Of a DNA stretch of 64,000 nucleotides, positions 1 to 8,718 are shown piece by piece. The notes under the pieces are model-generated. The model saw nothing but the letters and a program-made list of their open reading frames with translations, did not search any database and was not told where the DNA came from. The position numbers and the translations under genes are program-made. This DNA is from Rhodohalobacter sp. 614A (lineage in GTDB: Bacteria; Bacteroidota; Rhodothermia; Balneolales; Balneolaceae): positions 1,398,273-1,462,272 of the forward strand of contig NZ_JAKEDS010000001.1 in the NCBI RefSeq assembly GCF_021462415.1. Reading direction: 5' to 3'. Within the stretch, counting starts at the first letter, position 1. Every line of letters begins with the position of its first letter.

Positions 1-643
1 CCAAAACGACGTGGCCATTTAATTCAACGGTCAGGTATTCGTCTTCAACCGTAATCACAAAACTATTCCATTCGCCAATATTATGATCAGCATTCATAGT
101 GGGGGTCACGCCCGCACGAACTTCCTGCGATAGGGAGGAATCGGTTCGGTAGCCATACACTTCGCCGGAGCCAATGGGCCAGTTCCAGATATTAATTTGA
201 GCTTTTGATGTTCCCCGAACATAAATTCCTGAGTCGGAATCAGGTACAGCCATGCGGATTGTTTCGCCATTTTGGTCGAGTTTGTGAGATCCATCCGGCA
301 TAATAATCGGCACATTGGGATTAATGTAAGGTGTTTCTTTGATCCGCCAGTCAACTTTAAGCACAAAATCCTGGTACTCTTTTTCCGACCAAAGTGCTTT
401 ATCATCTTCAGCTTCACTCATGGCATCGTAATCTATCACCCCGTCAACAACCTTCCAGTGGCCACCGTCACCTTCAGGAACAATCCATCCGGACAGATCA
501 TCTCCATTGAAGAGAGAGGTCCATTCGTTTTGCGAAGGCTGAGTTTCAATGGAAGAAGTTGAAGTGAGAGCAAAAACGAAAATGAGAAGACCGGCAGTGA
601 AAAAAGATATAATAATGTTGGTTAGGTTAGGCAGAGATTTCAT
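1..643 (-). CDS. DUF1080 / 3-keto-disaccharide hydrolase-like secreted protein, 3' end outside window
   Basis: The frame is open from an ATG at 643 to the window edge, giving 214 N-terminal residues; the C-terminus lies outside the window. Residues 1-27 form a basic start and hydrophobic stretch typical of a signal peptide, so the product is probably exported. The mature part carries the DUF1080 hallmarks: NEWTSLFNGDDLSGW near residue 40, a later stretch with DSDSGIYVRG near 140 and QINIWNWPIGSGEVYGY. The fold is a concanavalin-type beta sandwich, and family members act on 3-keto-sugars or bind glycans. The assignment rests on motif recognition, and the exact substrate is not visible. It is divergent from the following protease gene. 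Confidence 0.85.
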   Translation of the reverse strand, partial: MKSLPNLTNIIISFFTAGLLIFVFALTSTSSIETQPSQNEWTSLFNGDDLSGWIVPEGDGGHWKVVDGVIDYDAMSEAEDDKALWSEKEYQDFVLKVDWRIKETPYINPNVPIIMPDGSHKLDQNGETIRMAVPDSDSGIYVRGTSKAQINIWNWPIGSGEVYGYRTDSSLSQEVRAGVTPTMNADHNIGEWNSFVITVEDEYLTVELNGHVVL

Positions 644-891
644 CAAGACGTGTTTAGGTTATTGGAATATTTAAAAAGTCCTTACTCTGAAAGTAACAGT
701 TAGAAATAAGAATTCAGACATTGAAAAACAATAAAATTTAAAGTGATAAATAACAGCACTTGAATGTGAAACTATCGATCCTGAAAGCACGTCCTTCAAA
801 AGGATGCTATGTCATTTTTAATGATTTAGTTACTTTATCGGATAAAGGGATTTACTGTTCGTTAACTGAAATATCAAAGAATACCAGTCTT

Positions 892-3800
892 ATGAAAAAA
901 AGTTTATTCACGTTTTTTGCATTTCTTCTGCTATCACCCGCTGCTTTTGGACAAATCAGCGCAAAATTAATGCAGTATATGGATGTCTCGGAGACCGACA
1001 TTGTTTTTGTTTATGGAGGAGATATTTGGTTGGCGCCGAAGGATGGGGGAACGGCGGTTCAGGTTACGAGATCTCAGGGTGAGGAGTCATGGCCAAAATT
1101 TTCACCCGATGGAAATGAAATTGCTTACACGGCGAGCTATAATGGAAATGAAGATATTTATGTAATTCCGGTTCAGGGAGGAGTTCCAAAAAGGGTAACT
1201 TACCACTCATTTTCGGATCGCATGATTGATTGGCATCCCGATGGCGAGCGGCTGTTGTTTGCATCCCGCCGGCACATGGGCCAGCGCAGTTCAAATAAGT
1301 TTTACCTGGTGGATAAAGAAGGCGGTTTTCCTGAAGAGCTTGAGATTCCATACGGAGAGTTGGCAAGTTTTTCTCCTGATGGAAACAAGCTGGCATATAT
1401 CACAAAAATAACTGAAAATTATCCGTTTAAGCGTTATAAAGGCGGCTTGGCATCGGAAATCATCATTTACGATTTTGAAGAACATCAAACCGAAAGAATC
1501 ACAGAAAATGAATTAAATGACGGAAAACCGGTTTGGGCTGGTGATACAGTTTATTTCCTGTCGGACAGGGGAGAGAATTTCCGGTTAAATATCTGGAGTT
1601 ATAATACTACCAATGGTGAATTCTCGCAGCTAACCAATTTTGAAGATTTTGATATTTCATTTCTGTCCGCCGGACCAGACGAATTGGTTTTTGAGGTTGG
1701 CGGAGATCTATACCTGATGGATTTACAGACTCATGAATATTCACCTGTTGAGATAAATGTGGTCAGCGATCTTTCTAACGAAATGGCAAGAGACGAAGAT
1801 GTGAGCGGGAACATCAATAATATGACGGCCGCGCCCGGTGGAAAGCGGATTGTATTTGAGGCAAGGGGCGAACTTTTTAACGTTCCCGCAAAAGAAGGCT
1901 TCACAAGAAATCTGACCAAGTCCAGTGGAGCATTTGACCGTGAACCGTCTTGGTCGCCCAATGGAAAATACATTGCCTACTGGAGTGATAAAGAAGGCGA
2001 GTATAACATCTATCTGCAAGATGTGGCAACTAACGAAGAACCCAAAAAGCTTACAGGCAGAGAGAACGGTTACGGTTATACTTTATATTGGTCACCCAAC
2101 AGCGAGAAGATTGCATTTATAGATGAAACCAACACCATCTACATAGTAGAAATTGAAAATGGAAACATTACAGAAGCCGGGAATACCTACTGGAATGTTG
2201 GCCACGGAGGGAGACATGGATATTCTATTTCATGGTCGCCGGATTCAAAATGGATTGCCTTTACTAAAGGTCTTGATAATGCCAATAACGTAATCCTGCT
2301 CTTTGATACTGAAGGAGAAGAGTTGCACCAGGCCACAAGCGGATTTTATTCCGATAACAATCCTGTTTTCAGCCCGGACGGCAAGTATCTCTACTACACA
2401 ACCAATCGTGAGTTTGATGCAGAATATTCTGATTTGGACGGTACATGGATCTACCCGAATACAACGCAAATTGCATCGATTAGCCTGATGCCGGATACGC
2501 CTTCACTCCTTCAGCCTGAAAATGATGAGTTAGATCTCAATGAAGAATCAGGGGAAGAATCGGACGAAAATGGTGAAGAGGAGTCATCAGAAGAAGGTGA
2601 GGAGGAAGAGGGCAAAACTGAAATTGAATTTGATGGTTTTGAAACGCGAATTACAATGCTTCCGCCACAAGCCGGCAATATCGGCAACCTGATGTCATTT
2701 GAAGGAAAAGTTGTATATATGCGATATCCGAATACCGGTTCCAATGGCGGACCTCCTTCATTGATGGCTTATGATATAGAAGAAAGAAAAGAAATCACCA
2801 TTATGGATGGCGTAAATGGAGCAGTACCTACAGCCGACGGCAAAGCCATTTTGGTTGCAAGTTTTGGTCAATATGGAGTCATTCAACCGCAGGAAGGGCA
2901 AAGTATCGAAGAGGCTATTCCAACGGATGGTTTGGTGATGAATCTTGTGCCGAAAGAGGAGTGGAGACAGATTTTTACGGATACTTGGCGCAGATATCGT
3001 GATTTCTTTTATGATGCCGAAATGCAGCAAGTAGATTGGGATGAAATGAAAGAGCGATACGGAGCGCTGATTGAAGATGCACGAACCCGATGGGATGTCA
3101 CCAACATTCAATCGAACATGCAGGCCGAACTGAGTGCAGGCCATACCTACACGTTTGGCGGTGATACGGAAAATGTAGAATATCGCGGAACAGGATTTTT
3201 GGGTATTGATTGGGAGCTTGATGACGATGTGTATCGCATCAAACGAATTGTGAAACCGGCGTTGTGGGATACGGAAGTTCGTTCGCCGTTTGATCGCCCG
3301 GGAGTGGATGTCTCCGAAGGGGATTATATTCATGCCGTAAATGGAGTACGGCTGAATCCTGATAAAGATCCGTACGCTGCATTTGAAGGATTGGATGACG
3401 AAACTGTATCCTTAACAGTAAGTAGCGATGGCGATCCCGAAGATGTGAGAGAAGTCATTGTGGAAACGTTAACTCCGGGAGAAGAATCTCAACTGCGCTA
3501 CCAGGAATGGGTGGAGAACAACCGGAAAATGGTGGATTCACTTTCCGACGGACAATTGGGATATATTTATATGTCGAACACTTCTTCCCAGGGACAGAGA
3601 GAATTGGTTCGGATGTTCTACGGACAGCTCGATAAAAAGGGATTTATTATTGATGAGCGCTTCAACGGTGGCGGCCAATTGGCAGACCGTTTCCTTGAAC
3701 TGCTGCAACGTCCCGTAGTTTATAACCTGCACTGGCGGCACGGGCGCGATCACACCAATCCCGTTCAAACAAATACAGGACCTATGGCCATGTTGATTAA

Positions 3801-4176
3801 TGGTTGGGCCGGTTCTGGCGGCGACGGTTTGCCGTGGGCCTTCCAGGAATTGGAAGCCGGACCGATTGTGGGCGAGCGTACACTTGGAATCTTGGTCGGA
3901 CCCGCTACCGGCCATCAACTGATTGATGGCGGCGGAATTACGGTACCCGGCGCGCGCTTGTATGATAATGATGGTCACTGGTTCTGGGAAGGTGAAGGGG
4001 TTCGTCCTGATATCGAAGTATGGGATGACCCAAATGCATTGATGGAGGGAAGAGATCCTCAAATGGAAAGGGCGGTCCGTGAAGTACTGAATATGGTGGA
4101 TGAAAATTCAAACAAAATGACACCGGCTCCACCTTATGAAGATCGCACGGCGAGAGGCTTAAACGGAGATTCCTGA
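892..4176 (+). CDS. Tricorn-like S41 family protease with PD40 propeller and PDZ domain
   Basis: A large exported peptidase of about 1094 residues. The frame is open upstream to 760, but ATG 892 gives a classic signal peptide (MKKSLFTFFAFLLLSPAAFGQ), so I choose it. Order of domains: N-terminal WD40-like PD40 beta-propeller repeats with repeated SPDG/SPNG motifs (residues about 25-530), a very acidic Glu/Ser-rich linker at about 545-580, a second propeller-like part, a PDZ domain at about 768-860 and the S41 peptidase core. The core contains GSGGD with the presumed nucleophile Ser975. This is the architecture of tricorn protease and its bacterial homologues, which degrade peptides released by upstream proteases. 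The signal peptide suggests a periplasmic or surface location, unlike cytosolic archaeal tricorn. Confidence 0.93.
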   Translation: MKKSLFTFFAFLLLSPAAFGQISAKLMQYMDVSETDIVFVYGGDIWLAPKDGGTAVQVTRSQGEESWPKFSPDGNEIAYTASYNGNEDIYVIPVQGGVPKRVTYHSFSDRMIDWHPDGERLLFASRRHMGQRSSNKFYLVDKEGGFPEELEIPYGELASFSPDGNKLAYITKITENYPFKRYKGGLASEIIIYDFEEHQTERITENELNDGKPVWAGDTVYFLSDRGENFRLNIWSYNTTNGEFSQLTNFEDFDISFLSAGPDELVFEVGGDLYLMDLQTHEYSPVEINVVSDLSNEMARDEDVSGNINNMTAAPGGKRIVFEARGELFNVPAKEGFTRNLTKSSGAFDREPSWSPNGKYIAYWSDKEGEYNIYLQDVATNEEPKKLTGRENGYGYTLYWSPNSEKIAFIDETNTIYIVEIENGNITEAGNTYWNVGHGGRHGYSISWSPDSKWIAFTKGLDNANNVILLFDTEGEELHQATSGFYSDNNPVFSPDGKYLYYTTNREFDAEYSDLDGTWIYPNTTQIASISLMPDTPSLLQPENDELDLNEESGEESDENGEEESSEEGEEEEGKTEIEFDGFETRITMLPPQAGNIGNLMSFEGKVVYMRYPNTGSNGGPPSLMAYDIEERKEITIMDGVNGAVPTADGKAILVASFGQYGVIQPQEGQSIEEAIPTDGLVMNLVPKEEWRQIFTDTWRRYRDFFYDAEMQQVDWDEMKERYGALIEDARTRWDVTNIQSNMQAELSAGHTYTFGGDTENVEYRGTGFLGIDWELDDDVYRIKRIVKPALWDTEVRSPFDRPGVDVSEGDYIHAVNGVRLNPDKDPYAAFEGLDDETVSLTVSSDGDPEDVREVIVETLTPGEESQLRYQEWVENNRKMVDSLSDGQLGYIYMSNTSSQGQRELVRMFYGQLDKKGFIIDERFNGGGQLADRFLELLQRPVVYNLHWRHGRDHTNPVQTNTGPMAMLINGWAGSGGDGLPWAFQELEAGPIVGERTLGILVGPATGHQLIDGGGITVPGARLYDNDGHWFWEGEGVRPDIEVWDDPNALMEGRDPQMERAVREVLNMVDENSNKMTPAPPYEDRTARGLNGDS

Positions 4177-4199
4177 AGACGGTCATTTAATTTTTTTAT

Positions 4200-4226
4200 C
4201 CCGGAGTTCCCATCAGGAATTCCGGG
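4200..4226 (+). terminator. Possible terminator after the tricorn-like protease gene
   Basis: An inverted repeat with arms CCCGGAGTTCC and GGAATTCCGGG around a 5-nt loop lies 24 bases after the protease stop codon. It is followed by CTTCATTT rather than a clean T run, so as an intrinsic terminator it is only moderate. Confidence 0.45.
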
Positions 4227-4326
4227 CTTCATTTATGGGAACCTGAGTACAAACTTTCTGTATCTATTATTACAAGCTCAACACGCCTTCATTTTTAGAA
4301 GAGAGTGATGTAATAAAACGAGGAGA

Positions 4327-4333
4327 AAGGAGG
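4327..4333 (+). promoter_or_regulatory. Strong Shine-Dalgarno for the small gene at 4339
   Basis: AAGGAGG sits 5 bases before ATG 4339 and is close to a full anti-Shine-Dalgarno match. Most genes in this window have weak or no such motif. It strongly supports the start and the reality of this short gene. Confidence 0.75.
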
Positions 4334-4338
4334 ATGCC

Positions 4339-4569
4339 ATGAATGAGAGTAACGTGGAACGAGTGTCATCGCTTCATGAACGTGTAAATATCCTTAAAAC
4401 AAAGGGATACAGAGGTTTTCGTATAACGAAGAACGTTAAAAAACCAGAGTTCTCCATAGAAGTATGTGCTTCCAACAAAACCGGAATGCGGTTGATTGCA
4501 GTAGGTGATACACTGGATGAAGCGTATGAAAACCTGGTTGAAAGGATTGATATTACTCTCGACGGTTAA
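4339..4569 (+). CDS. Small conserved-looking hypothetical protein (76 aa)
   Basis: I do not recognise this family. The 76-residue product is soluble, with no signal peptide or membrane segment, and its predicted order suggests a compact alpha/beta domain: a helix (RVSSLHERVNILKTKG), a strand pair (FRITKN, FSIEVCASNKTG), then a helix (TLDEAYENLVERI). It has a near-perfect ribosome binding site, which argues that it is expressed well. It stands alone between the protease and the tRNA genes, and about 145 bp separate it from the first tRNA. A function cannot be assigned. Confidence 0.7.
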   Translation: MNESNVERVSSLHERVNILKTKGYRGFRITKNVKKPEFSIEVCASNKTGMRLIAVGDTLDEAYENLVERIDITLDG

Positions 4570-4714
4570 GGGGTTTTTTTTGAGAGTAAACAGAAGTCTT
4601 TTTGAGGAAAGAAAATTTCGGGGATTGGTTCGGTTGTTTCCCAATCTGAAAACGCTTATTTTTCTAATCTTTGATTTTTCAGGGAGACCTGAAATTGTCA
4701 TATTGATTTTGTTT

Positions 4715-4791
4715 GCGCCCGTAGCTCAACCGGATAGAGCGTCTGACTTCGGATCAGAAGGTTGAGGGTTCGAATCCTTCCGGGCGTACCA
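4715..4791 (+). tRNA. tRNA-Arg (anticodon TCG)
   Basis: A full cloverleaf can be drawn: acceptor GCGCCCG paired with CGGGCGT, D arm GCTC/GAGC, anticodon stem TCTGA/TCAGA around loop CTTCGGA (anticodon TCG at positions 34-36), T arm GAGGG/CCTTC around TTCGAAT, discriminator A and an encoded CCA. The first pair is G1:U72, a wobble. It reads CGA and CGG arginine codons. Confidence 0.95.
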
Positions 4792-4885
4792 TTTGAATGC
4801 CGAATAGAGAACAAGGAATTAAGGATGTTGAACAAACCTTACTCATTCCTAAATCTTTGTTCAATATTCGATATTTATCTCTTTT

Positions 4886-4959
4886 GCACCCGTAGCTCAA
4901 CTGGATAGAGTACCTGACTACGAATCAGGCGGTTACAAGTTCGAATCTTGTCGGGTGTA
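4886..4959 (+). tRNA. tRNA-Arg (anticodon ACG)
   Basis: A cloverleaf is visible: acceptor GCACCCG paired with CGGGTGT, anticodon stem CCTGA/TCAGG around CTACGAA (anticodon ACG, A34 presumably edited to inosine by TadA), and T arm ACAAG/CTTGT around TTCGAAT. Like its neighbour it has a G1:U72 pair, but here the 3' CCA is not encoded (the sequence continues CAA). It lies about 95 bp downstream of the TCG tRNA and just upstream of a strong terminator, so the two are probably co-transcribed. Confidence 0.95.
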
Positions 4960-4966
4960 CAAAATA

Positions 4967-5007
4967 AAAGCCCCTGTGAAACAACGAATTCACAGGGGCT
5001 TTTTTTA
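4967..5007 (+). terminator. Intrinsic terminator of the tRNA-Arg unit
   Basis: A perfect 14-bp stem (AAAGCCCCTGTGAA paired with TTCACAGGGGCTTT, 8-nt loop) is followed directly by a T run. It starts 7 bases after the second tRNA and would end a tRNA-Arg pair transcript. Confidence 0.9.
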
Positions 5008-5208
5008 TATCCAATTATGGCATTCTATTTTAAATGTAATACTCTCGGAAAAGTGGTTGGGTATTACTTCCTGAAGTTGCATCCGGAGGGGGCGATTTGA
5101 TTTTTATCCCAAATAAAAGAGGAGTATAGACATCACTTATTTTTGCTTAAACGAGTCAAGACTAAAACATATAAGCCCGTAGAGTTCCATTCCTGGTCCA
5201 AAAAATAT

Positions 5209-5254
5209 AAGCCTTTGGCAGTCATTAACTTCTGATCCGCCAAAGGCTTTTTTT
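5209..5254 (+). terminator. Orphan intrinsic terminator in a gene-free region
   Basis: Arms AAGCCTTTGGC and GCCAAAGGCTT are separated by 19 nt and followed by a T run. No coding region lies between the preceding terminator and this one, so it may end a small non-coding RNA transcribed from within 5010-5200. Confidence 0.7.
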
Positions 5255-5297
5255 GTCATGAAAAAAACGTAGAAGAAAAAAATTCTTACAAAAATGA

Positions 5298-5324
5298 GGC
5301 ATCACACGTATCCGGTGTGATGCC
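5298..5324. repeat. Perfect 10-bp inverted repeat
   Basis: GGCATCACAC and GTGTGATGCC flank a 7-nt loop. There is no T run on either side, so it is not a standard terminator. It could be an RNA hairpin or a protein site. Confidence 0.5.
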
Positions 5325-5716
5325 CTGACTATTCATCAAGAGAGACGCTATTAAAGCGCGTTCATAATACAGGTAAACAGGGCAGACACCCCTAACTCAT
5401 TTTTAGATTTTTTTGTAATAAATCTCGAATGAAAATCAATTCCATCCTGATAGAATAATGGACGCCGATACTCCAGCTCCGTGTCTGCTTCAAGAGGTAT
5501 TGCTTGTTGAAAAATCCCTACATACGTATCCGTAAATCAGTAACGAAGAGCATAAATAGAAATGGTAAATTTCATGATATAGCCTGTTAAAAATGGATGT
5601 TTATTGCAATACGGAAGCATATTTTGATCTCATAATTATATGAGGAATTTAATATGCCTTATTCATTTTTAAACAATGTACTTTCGCCCGAAACAGTGGA
5701 TTGATTTTTAAGTTTC

Positions 5717-6868
5717 ATGAGTTTTTTGAAAAATTTAAATGTTTTAGTGATCGATCTTTGGATGCCAACCCCCGACCGGGACAGCGCTTCTTTAAGAATG
5801 ATCAACTTGCTGAAAATTTTGTCAGAGAAAACCGGCAAGCTAACCTTCGGTGCCGGTGACAATCCGGAATGGAGACAGAAACATGAACTGTGGCGGCCAT
5901 GCTCTTCTTTAAACCTCGATCTCCTTGATGGACACAAGACTATTGAAGCTCATTTGGAGCAATACAGCACACAATATGATGTGATCATTTTGAGCAGGCT
6001 TATAACAGCAAATCGCTATTTTGACAGGATTCGTGAAATGGCTCCGGATGCAGTAATCATTTTTGACACGATCGATTTACATTTTTTGCGTGGCTACCGG
6101 GCATCGAAAATAACCGGCAATATAAAACTTCTGCAAACCTCGCTTCTGGCGAAGCGAGATGAATTGTCGCTGGTTAAAAAAGCCGATTGTACATGGGTTG
6201 TGAGCACGGCAGAACGGAAAATCTTACATGAAGAATGCCCCGGGTGCAAGATTCATATCGTATCAAATATTCACGAAACATATCCTTCCAGCCGAAGATT
6301 TTCAGACCGTAGCGGAATTCTTTTTATTGGTGCATTTTCACATCAGCCCAATGGCGATGCTATGAATTATTTTCATAAAGATATTTATCCGTTGTTAAAA
6401 AAGAGGTTGCCGGAAGCCGGGATTACAATTATTGGTTCTGATCCCCCTGAATGGCTAAAATCTTCATCTGACGGACATTTGGTGGTTACAGATTATGTGC
6501 CCGATATAGCTCCCTATCTCCATAAAGCAAAGCTTACAATTGCTCCGCTCCGGTATGGCGCCGGTGTTAAAGGGAAGGTTTTGTTGAGTTTGGGATATGG
6601 AGTGCCCGCGGTGGGTTCATCTATTGCTGCGGAAGGAATTACAAACCATGAAGATGGCATGCTTGTCGCAGATAATCCCGAAGATTTTTGTGATGCAGTT
6701 GCAGAACTCTATGAAAATGAGAAGTTATGGAATAAGCTCTCTTACAGAGGAATGGAAATTGTTGATCGTGATTTTTCATTCTCGGCCGCCAGAAAATCAC
6801 TTGAGAATTCGTTCAACAGTTTGATTGCTAAAAAAAGCATCGGAGAAGAAACATCTGACCAAACCTGA
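5717..6868 (+). CDS. GT4-type glycosyltransferase
   Basis: 383-residue GT-B fold glycosyltransferase of the group 1 (GT4) kind. The N-terminal half has an MPTPDRDSAS motif near residue 18, where an acceptor loop is expected. The C-terminal donor-binding half contains GILFIGAFSHQPNGDAMNYF near residue 200 and APLRYGAGVKGKVLLSLGYG at about 275-295, the typical nucleotide-sugar site. No membrane segment is seen, so it would act at the cytoplasmic face on a lipid-linked or surface glycan. It is followed 17 bases later by a GT2 gene, suggesting a two-gene glycan unit. The sugar and acceptor are unknown. Confidence 0.88.
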   Translation: MSFLKNLNVLVIDLWMPTPDRDSASLRMINLLKILSEKTGKLTFGAGDNPEWRQKHELWRPCSSLNLDLLDGHKTIEAHLEQYSTQYDVIILSRLITANRYFDRIREMAPDAVIIFDTIDLHFLRGYRASKITGNIKLLQTSLLAKRDELSLVKKADCTWVVSTAERKILHEECPGCKIHIVSNIHETYPSSRRFSDRSGILFIGAFSHQPNGDAMNYFHKDIYPLLKKRLPEAGITIIGSDPPEWLKSSSDGHLVVTDYVPDIAPYLHKAKLTIAPLRYGAGVKGKVLLSLGYGVPAVGSSIAAEGITNHEDGMLVADNPEDFCDAVAELYENEKLWNKLSYRGMEIVDRDFSFSAARKSLENSFNSLIAKKSIGEETSDQT

Positions 6869-6885
6869 TATAATTAACAAAGTCT

Positions 6886-7632
6886 GTGAATTCACAAGCC
6901 CCGCTGGTAAGTATTATTATTCCTGTGTTTAATGGCGAAGATTTTGTTGCTGATGTTTTCCGAAATGTAGAACAACAGGACTACCCTTCAAAAGAAATTA
7001 TTTTTGTGGATGATGGTTCTGAAGATTCCTCAAAAGAAATCATCCAACAAATAGATGACGTGCAGTATGTATACCAACCGAATCGCGGACCGGCTTCAGC
7101 CAGGAATACGGGATTTCGTAAATCCCGGGGTAAATATATCGCTTTTTTGGATGTAGATGATTTATGGACAGAGAACCAGTTGGCGCACCAGGTGAACGTA
7201 CTGGAAGAGAATCCGCAATACGATATGGTGCAGGGGCGAATTCAAGATTTGAAACGGATTGGTGAGAATAAAAATGCCGGCATCTTTGAGAAAACGGGTT
7301 CTCCCTATTACTCTGTGAATTTGGGAAGCGCTGTTTTTCGTCGCACAGTATTTGAAACTGTAGGCTTATTCGACGAAAATCTACATTTTAATGAAGATAC
7401 AGATTGGTTTGTGCGGGCGTGGGATAAAAAGATTCAAAAAAAGAAAGTGGAAGAAGTTGTTCTGCATTATCGTAAGCATGCAAATAATTTAACCCATCAT
7501 AAAAATTCGCGCCACTCCGGCATGGCATGGCTGCTGAAAAAAAGACTGGATCTTCAGCGCCGTGAAAATCAATCTTCAGAAAACTCTGTATCATCCCGGT
7601 GGATGAGCATTAATGAGTATATTGGCTGGTAA
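6886..7632 (+). CDS. GT2 family glycosyltransferase
   Basis: 248-residue GT-A fold enzyme starting at GTG 6886. VSIIIPVFNGEDF at the N-terminus, VDDGSEDSS near residue 41 and the DxD-type FLDVDDLW at residues 88-94 are the classic GT2 nucleotide-sugar signature. FNEDTDWFVRAW in the C-terminal part matches the catalytic-base region (ED). No transmembrane helix is present. It follows the GT4 gene on the same strand, and the pair probably decorates a surface polysaccharide or glycoprotein. Confidence 0.9.
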   Translation: MNSQAPLVSIIIPVFNGEDFVADVFRNVEQQDYPSKEIIFVDDGSEDSSKEIIQQIDDVQYVYQPNRGPASARNTGFRKSRGKYIAFLDVDDLWTENQLAHQVNVLEENPQYDMVQGRIQDLKRIGENKNAGIFEKTGSPYYSVNLGSAVFRRTVFETVGLFDENLHFNEDTDWFVRAWDKKIQKKKVEEVVLHYRKHANNLTHHKNSRHSGMAWLLKKRLDLQRRENQSSENSVSSRWMSINEYIGW

Positions 7633-7647
7633 AATGACAGGAGAGGC

Positions 7648-8385
7648 TTATTTTCTTTTGTCCCTGATATAGACCACTTTTGAATGTCCGTCACCCACTT
7701 TTCTCTCTTCCATTTCAAAAAGATCAATGGCTTTAATCAGTTCGCCAAGTTTTTTATATCCGTAATTCCTGGGATCAAAACCGGGTGATTGTTTGGCGAT
7801 GAAGCTGCCCACCGGGGCAAGATGTGCCCATCCGCTTTCATCTGAGGATGCTTCGATTGCATTCCGAACCAGGTTGACAAGTTTGGTGTCTTGTTTGAGG
7901 TCGTTTGTTGCTCTTCGTTTTCGCTGATCTTTCTCTTCATCCTCTTCAACCAAAACTTCCGTGTAGATAAATTTATCACAGGCGGCTACAAAAGGATCCG
8001 GAGTTTTCTTTTCTCCAAATCCGTATACAACAAGTCCCGCTTCACGAATACGTGCGGCCAGCTTTGTAAAATCACTATCGCTTGAAACAAGACAAAATCC
8101 ATCAAACTTTCCGGTATACAAAAGATCCATTGCATCAATAATTAACGCGCTGTCGGTAGCATTTTTGCCTCTTGTATAACCAAACTGCTGGATAGGTTGA
8201 ATGGAATGTTCGAGCAGGATCTCCTTCCATCCGCGGAGTTGAGGTTGAGTCCAGTCCCCATAAATACGTTTTACGTTAGCGGTGCCATATTTTGCAATTT
8301 CAGCTAAAAGGTTTTCAGTGATGGAAGGCTGTGCATTGTCGGCATCTATCAGAATGGCAAGTTTTTGGGTTGAACCGGTGTCCAT
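7648..8385 (-). CDS. NYN-domain putative ribonuclease with C-terminal OST-HTH/LOTUS domain
   Basis: 245 residues. The N-terminal NYN (PIN-like) domain is clear: ILIDADNAQ (D14, D16), NATDSALIIDAMDLL (D78, D84) and VSSDSDF (D103, D105) supply the acidic metal-binding cluster expected of this nuclease superfamily. A charged linker near 145-165 leads to a domain at about 170-240 (GSFIAKQSPGFDPRNYGYKKLGELI), which fits the OST-HTH/LOTUS RNA-binding fold. Such LabA/Limkain-like proteins are widespread in bacteria and are presumed RNA-processing or decay enzymes; the substrate is unknown. It is convergent with the upstream GT2 gene. Confidence 0.88.
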   Translation of the reverse strand: MDTGSTQKLAILIDADNAQPSITENLLAEIAKYGTANVKRIYGDWTQPQLRGWKEILLEHSIQPIQQFGYTRGKNATDSALIIDAMDLLYTGKFDGFCLVSSDSDFTKLAARIREAGLVVYGFGEKKTPDPFVAACDKFIYTEVLVEEDEEKDQRKRRATNDLKQDTKLVNLVRNAIEASSDESGWAHLAPVGSFIAKQSPGFDPRNYGYKKLGELIKAIDLFEMEERKVGDGHSKVVYIRDKRK

Positions 8386-8541
8386 GGAATGTTTTCGACA
8401 AATTATCGTTTCAATGAGTGGTGCTAAGGACTTAAGATAAGGTTTTTTAAATGTTTAAAAGCCTAAAATCCCAAAAATTGTTGAATCTGGCTGAAAAAAA
8501 GGAGTCCTTTTAAATATAGATATAAGTGTTAACACAAATAG

Positions 8542-8718
8542 ATGACCATGCCGAAGTGTGAAATTTACCAGGATGTGAAAGGAGAATGGAGATGGAGACG
8601 AACCAATAAAAAGGGCGACATTCTCGCTTACGCCACTGAAGGTTTTGAGAAGCGTGAAGACTGTGAAAAAAACGGGAAAGAAGAAGGCCCGTGCACCAGC
8701 TATAAGCTGAAAGTCTAA
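8542..8718 (+). CDS. DUF1508/YegP-like small protein (58 aa)
   Basis: A short frame starting at ATG 8542 (or ATG 8548) encodes 58 residues. EIYQDVKGEWRWRR, followed by GDILAYATEGFEKREDCEKN, matches the repeat of YegP/DUF1508 proteins, in which a strand-strand-helix unit reads roughly E-I-Y-x-D-x-x-G-x-W-R-W-R. The usual family has one or two such units; this has one, with extra cysteines (CEIYQD, EDCEKN, GPCTSY). Its stop codon abuts base for base the stop of the convergent hydrolase gene. Family members have been linked to stress but have no firm function. Confidence 0.75.
   Translation: MTMPKCEIYQDVKGEWRWRRTNKKGDILAYATEGFEKREDCEKNGKEEGPCTSYKLKV

Larger units (their letters stand above)
5008..5716. 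other. Non-coding stretch after tRNA-Arg genes
   Basis: About 700 bp without a convincing gene on either strand; the longest plus-strand start-to-stop frame near its end (5654-5704) is only 16 codons. It holds an orphan intrinsic terminator (5209-5254) and a 10-bp perfect inverted repeat (5298-5324). A small untranslated RNA ending at the terminator is possible, but I recognise no known RNA family. Confidence 0.5.

Noticed and set aside
2758-3333. Long minus-strand frame of 191 codons
   Set aside because: It lies wholly inside the tricorn-like protease gene on the other strand, has no domain, and its residue content is that of an antisense frame.
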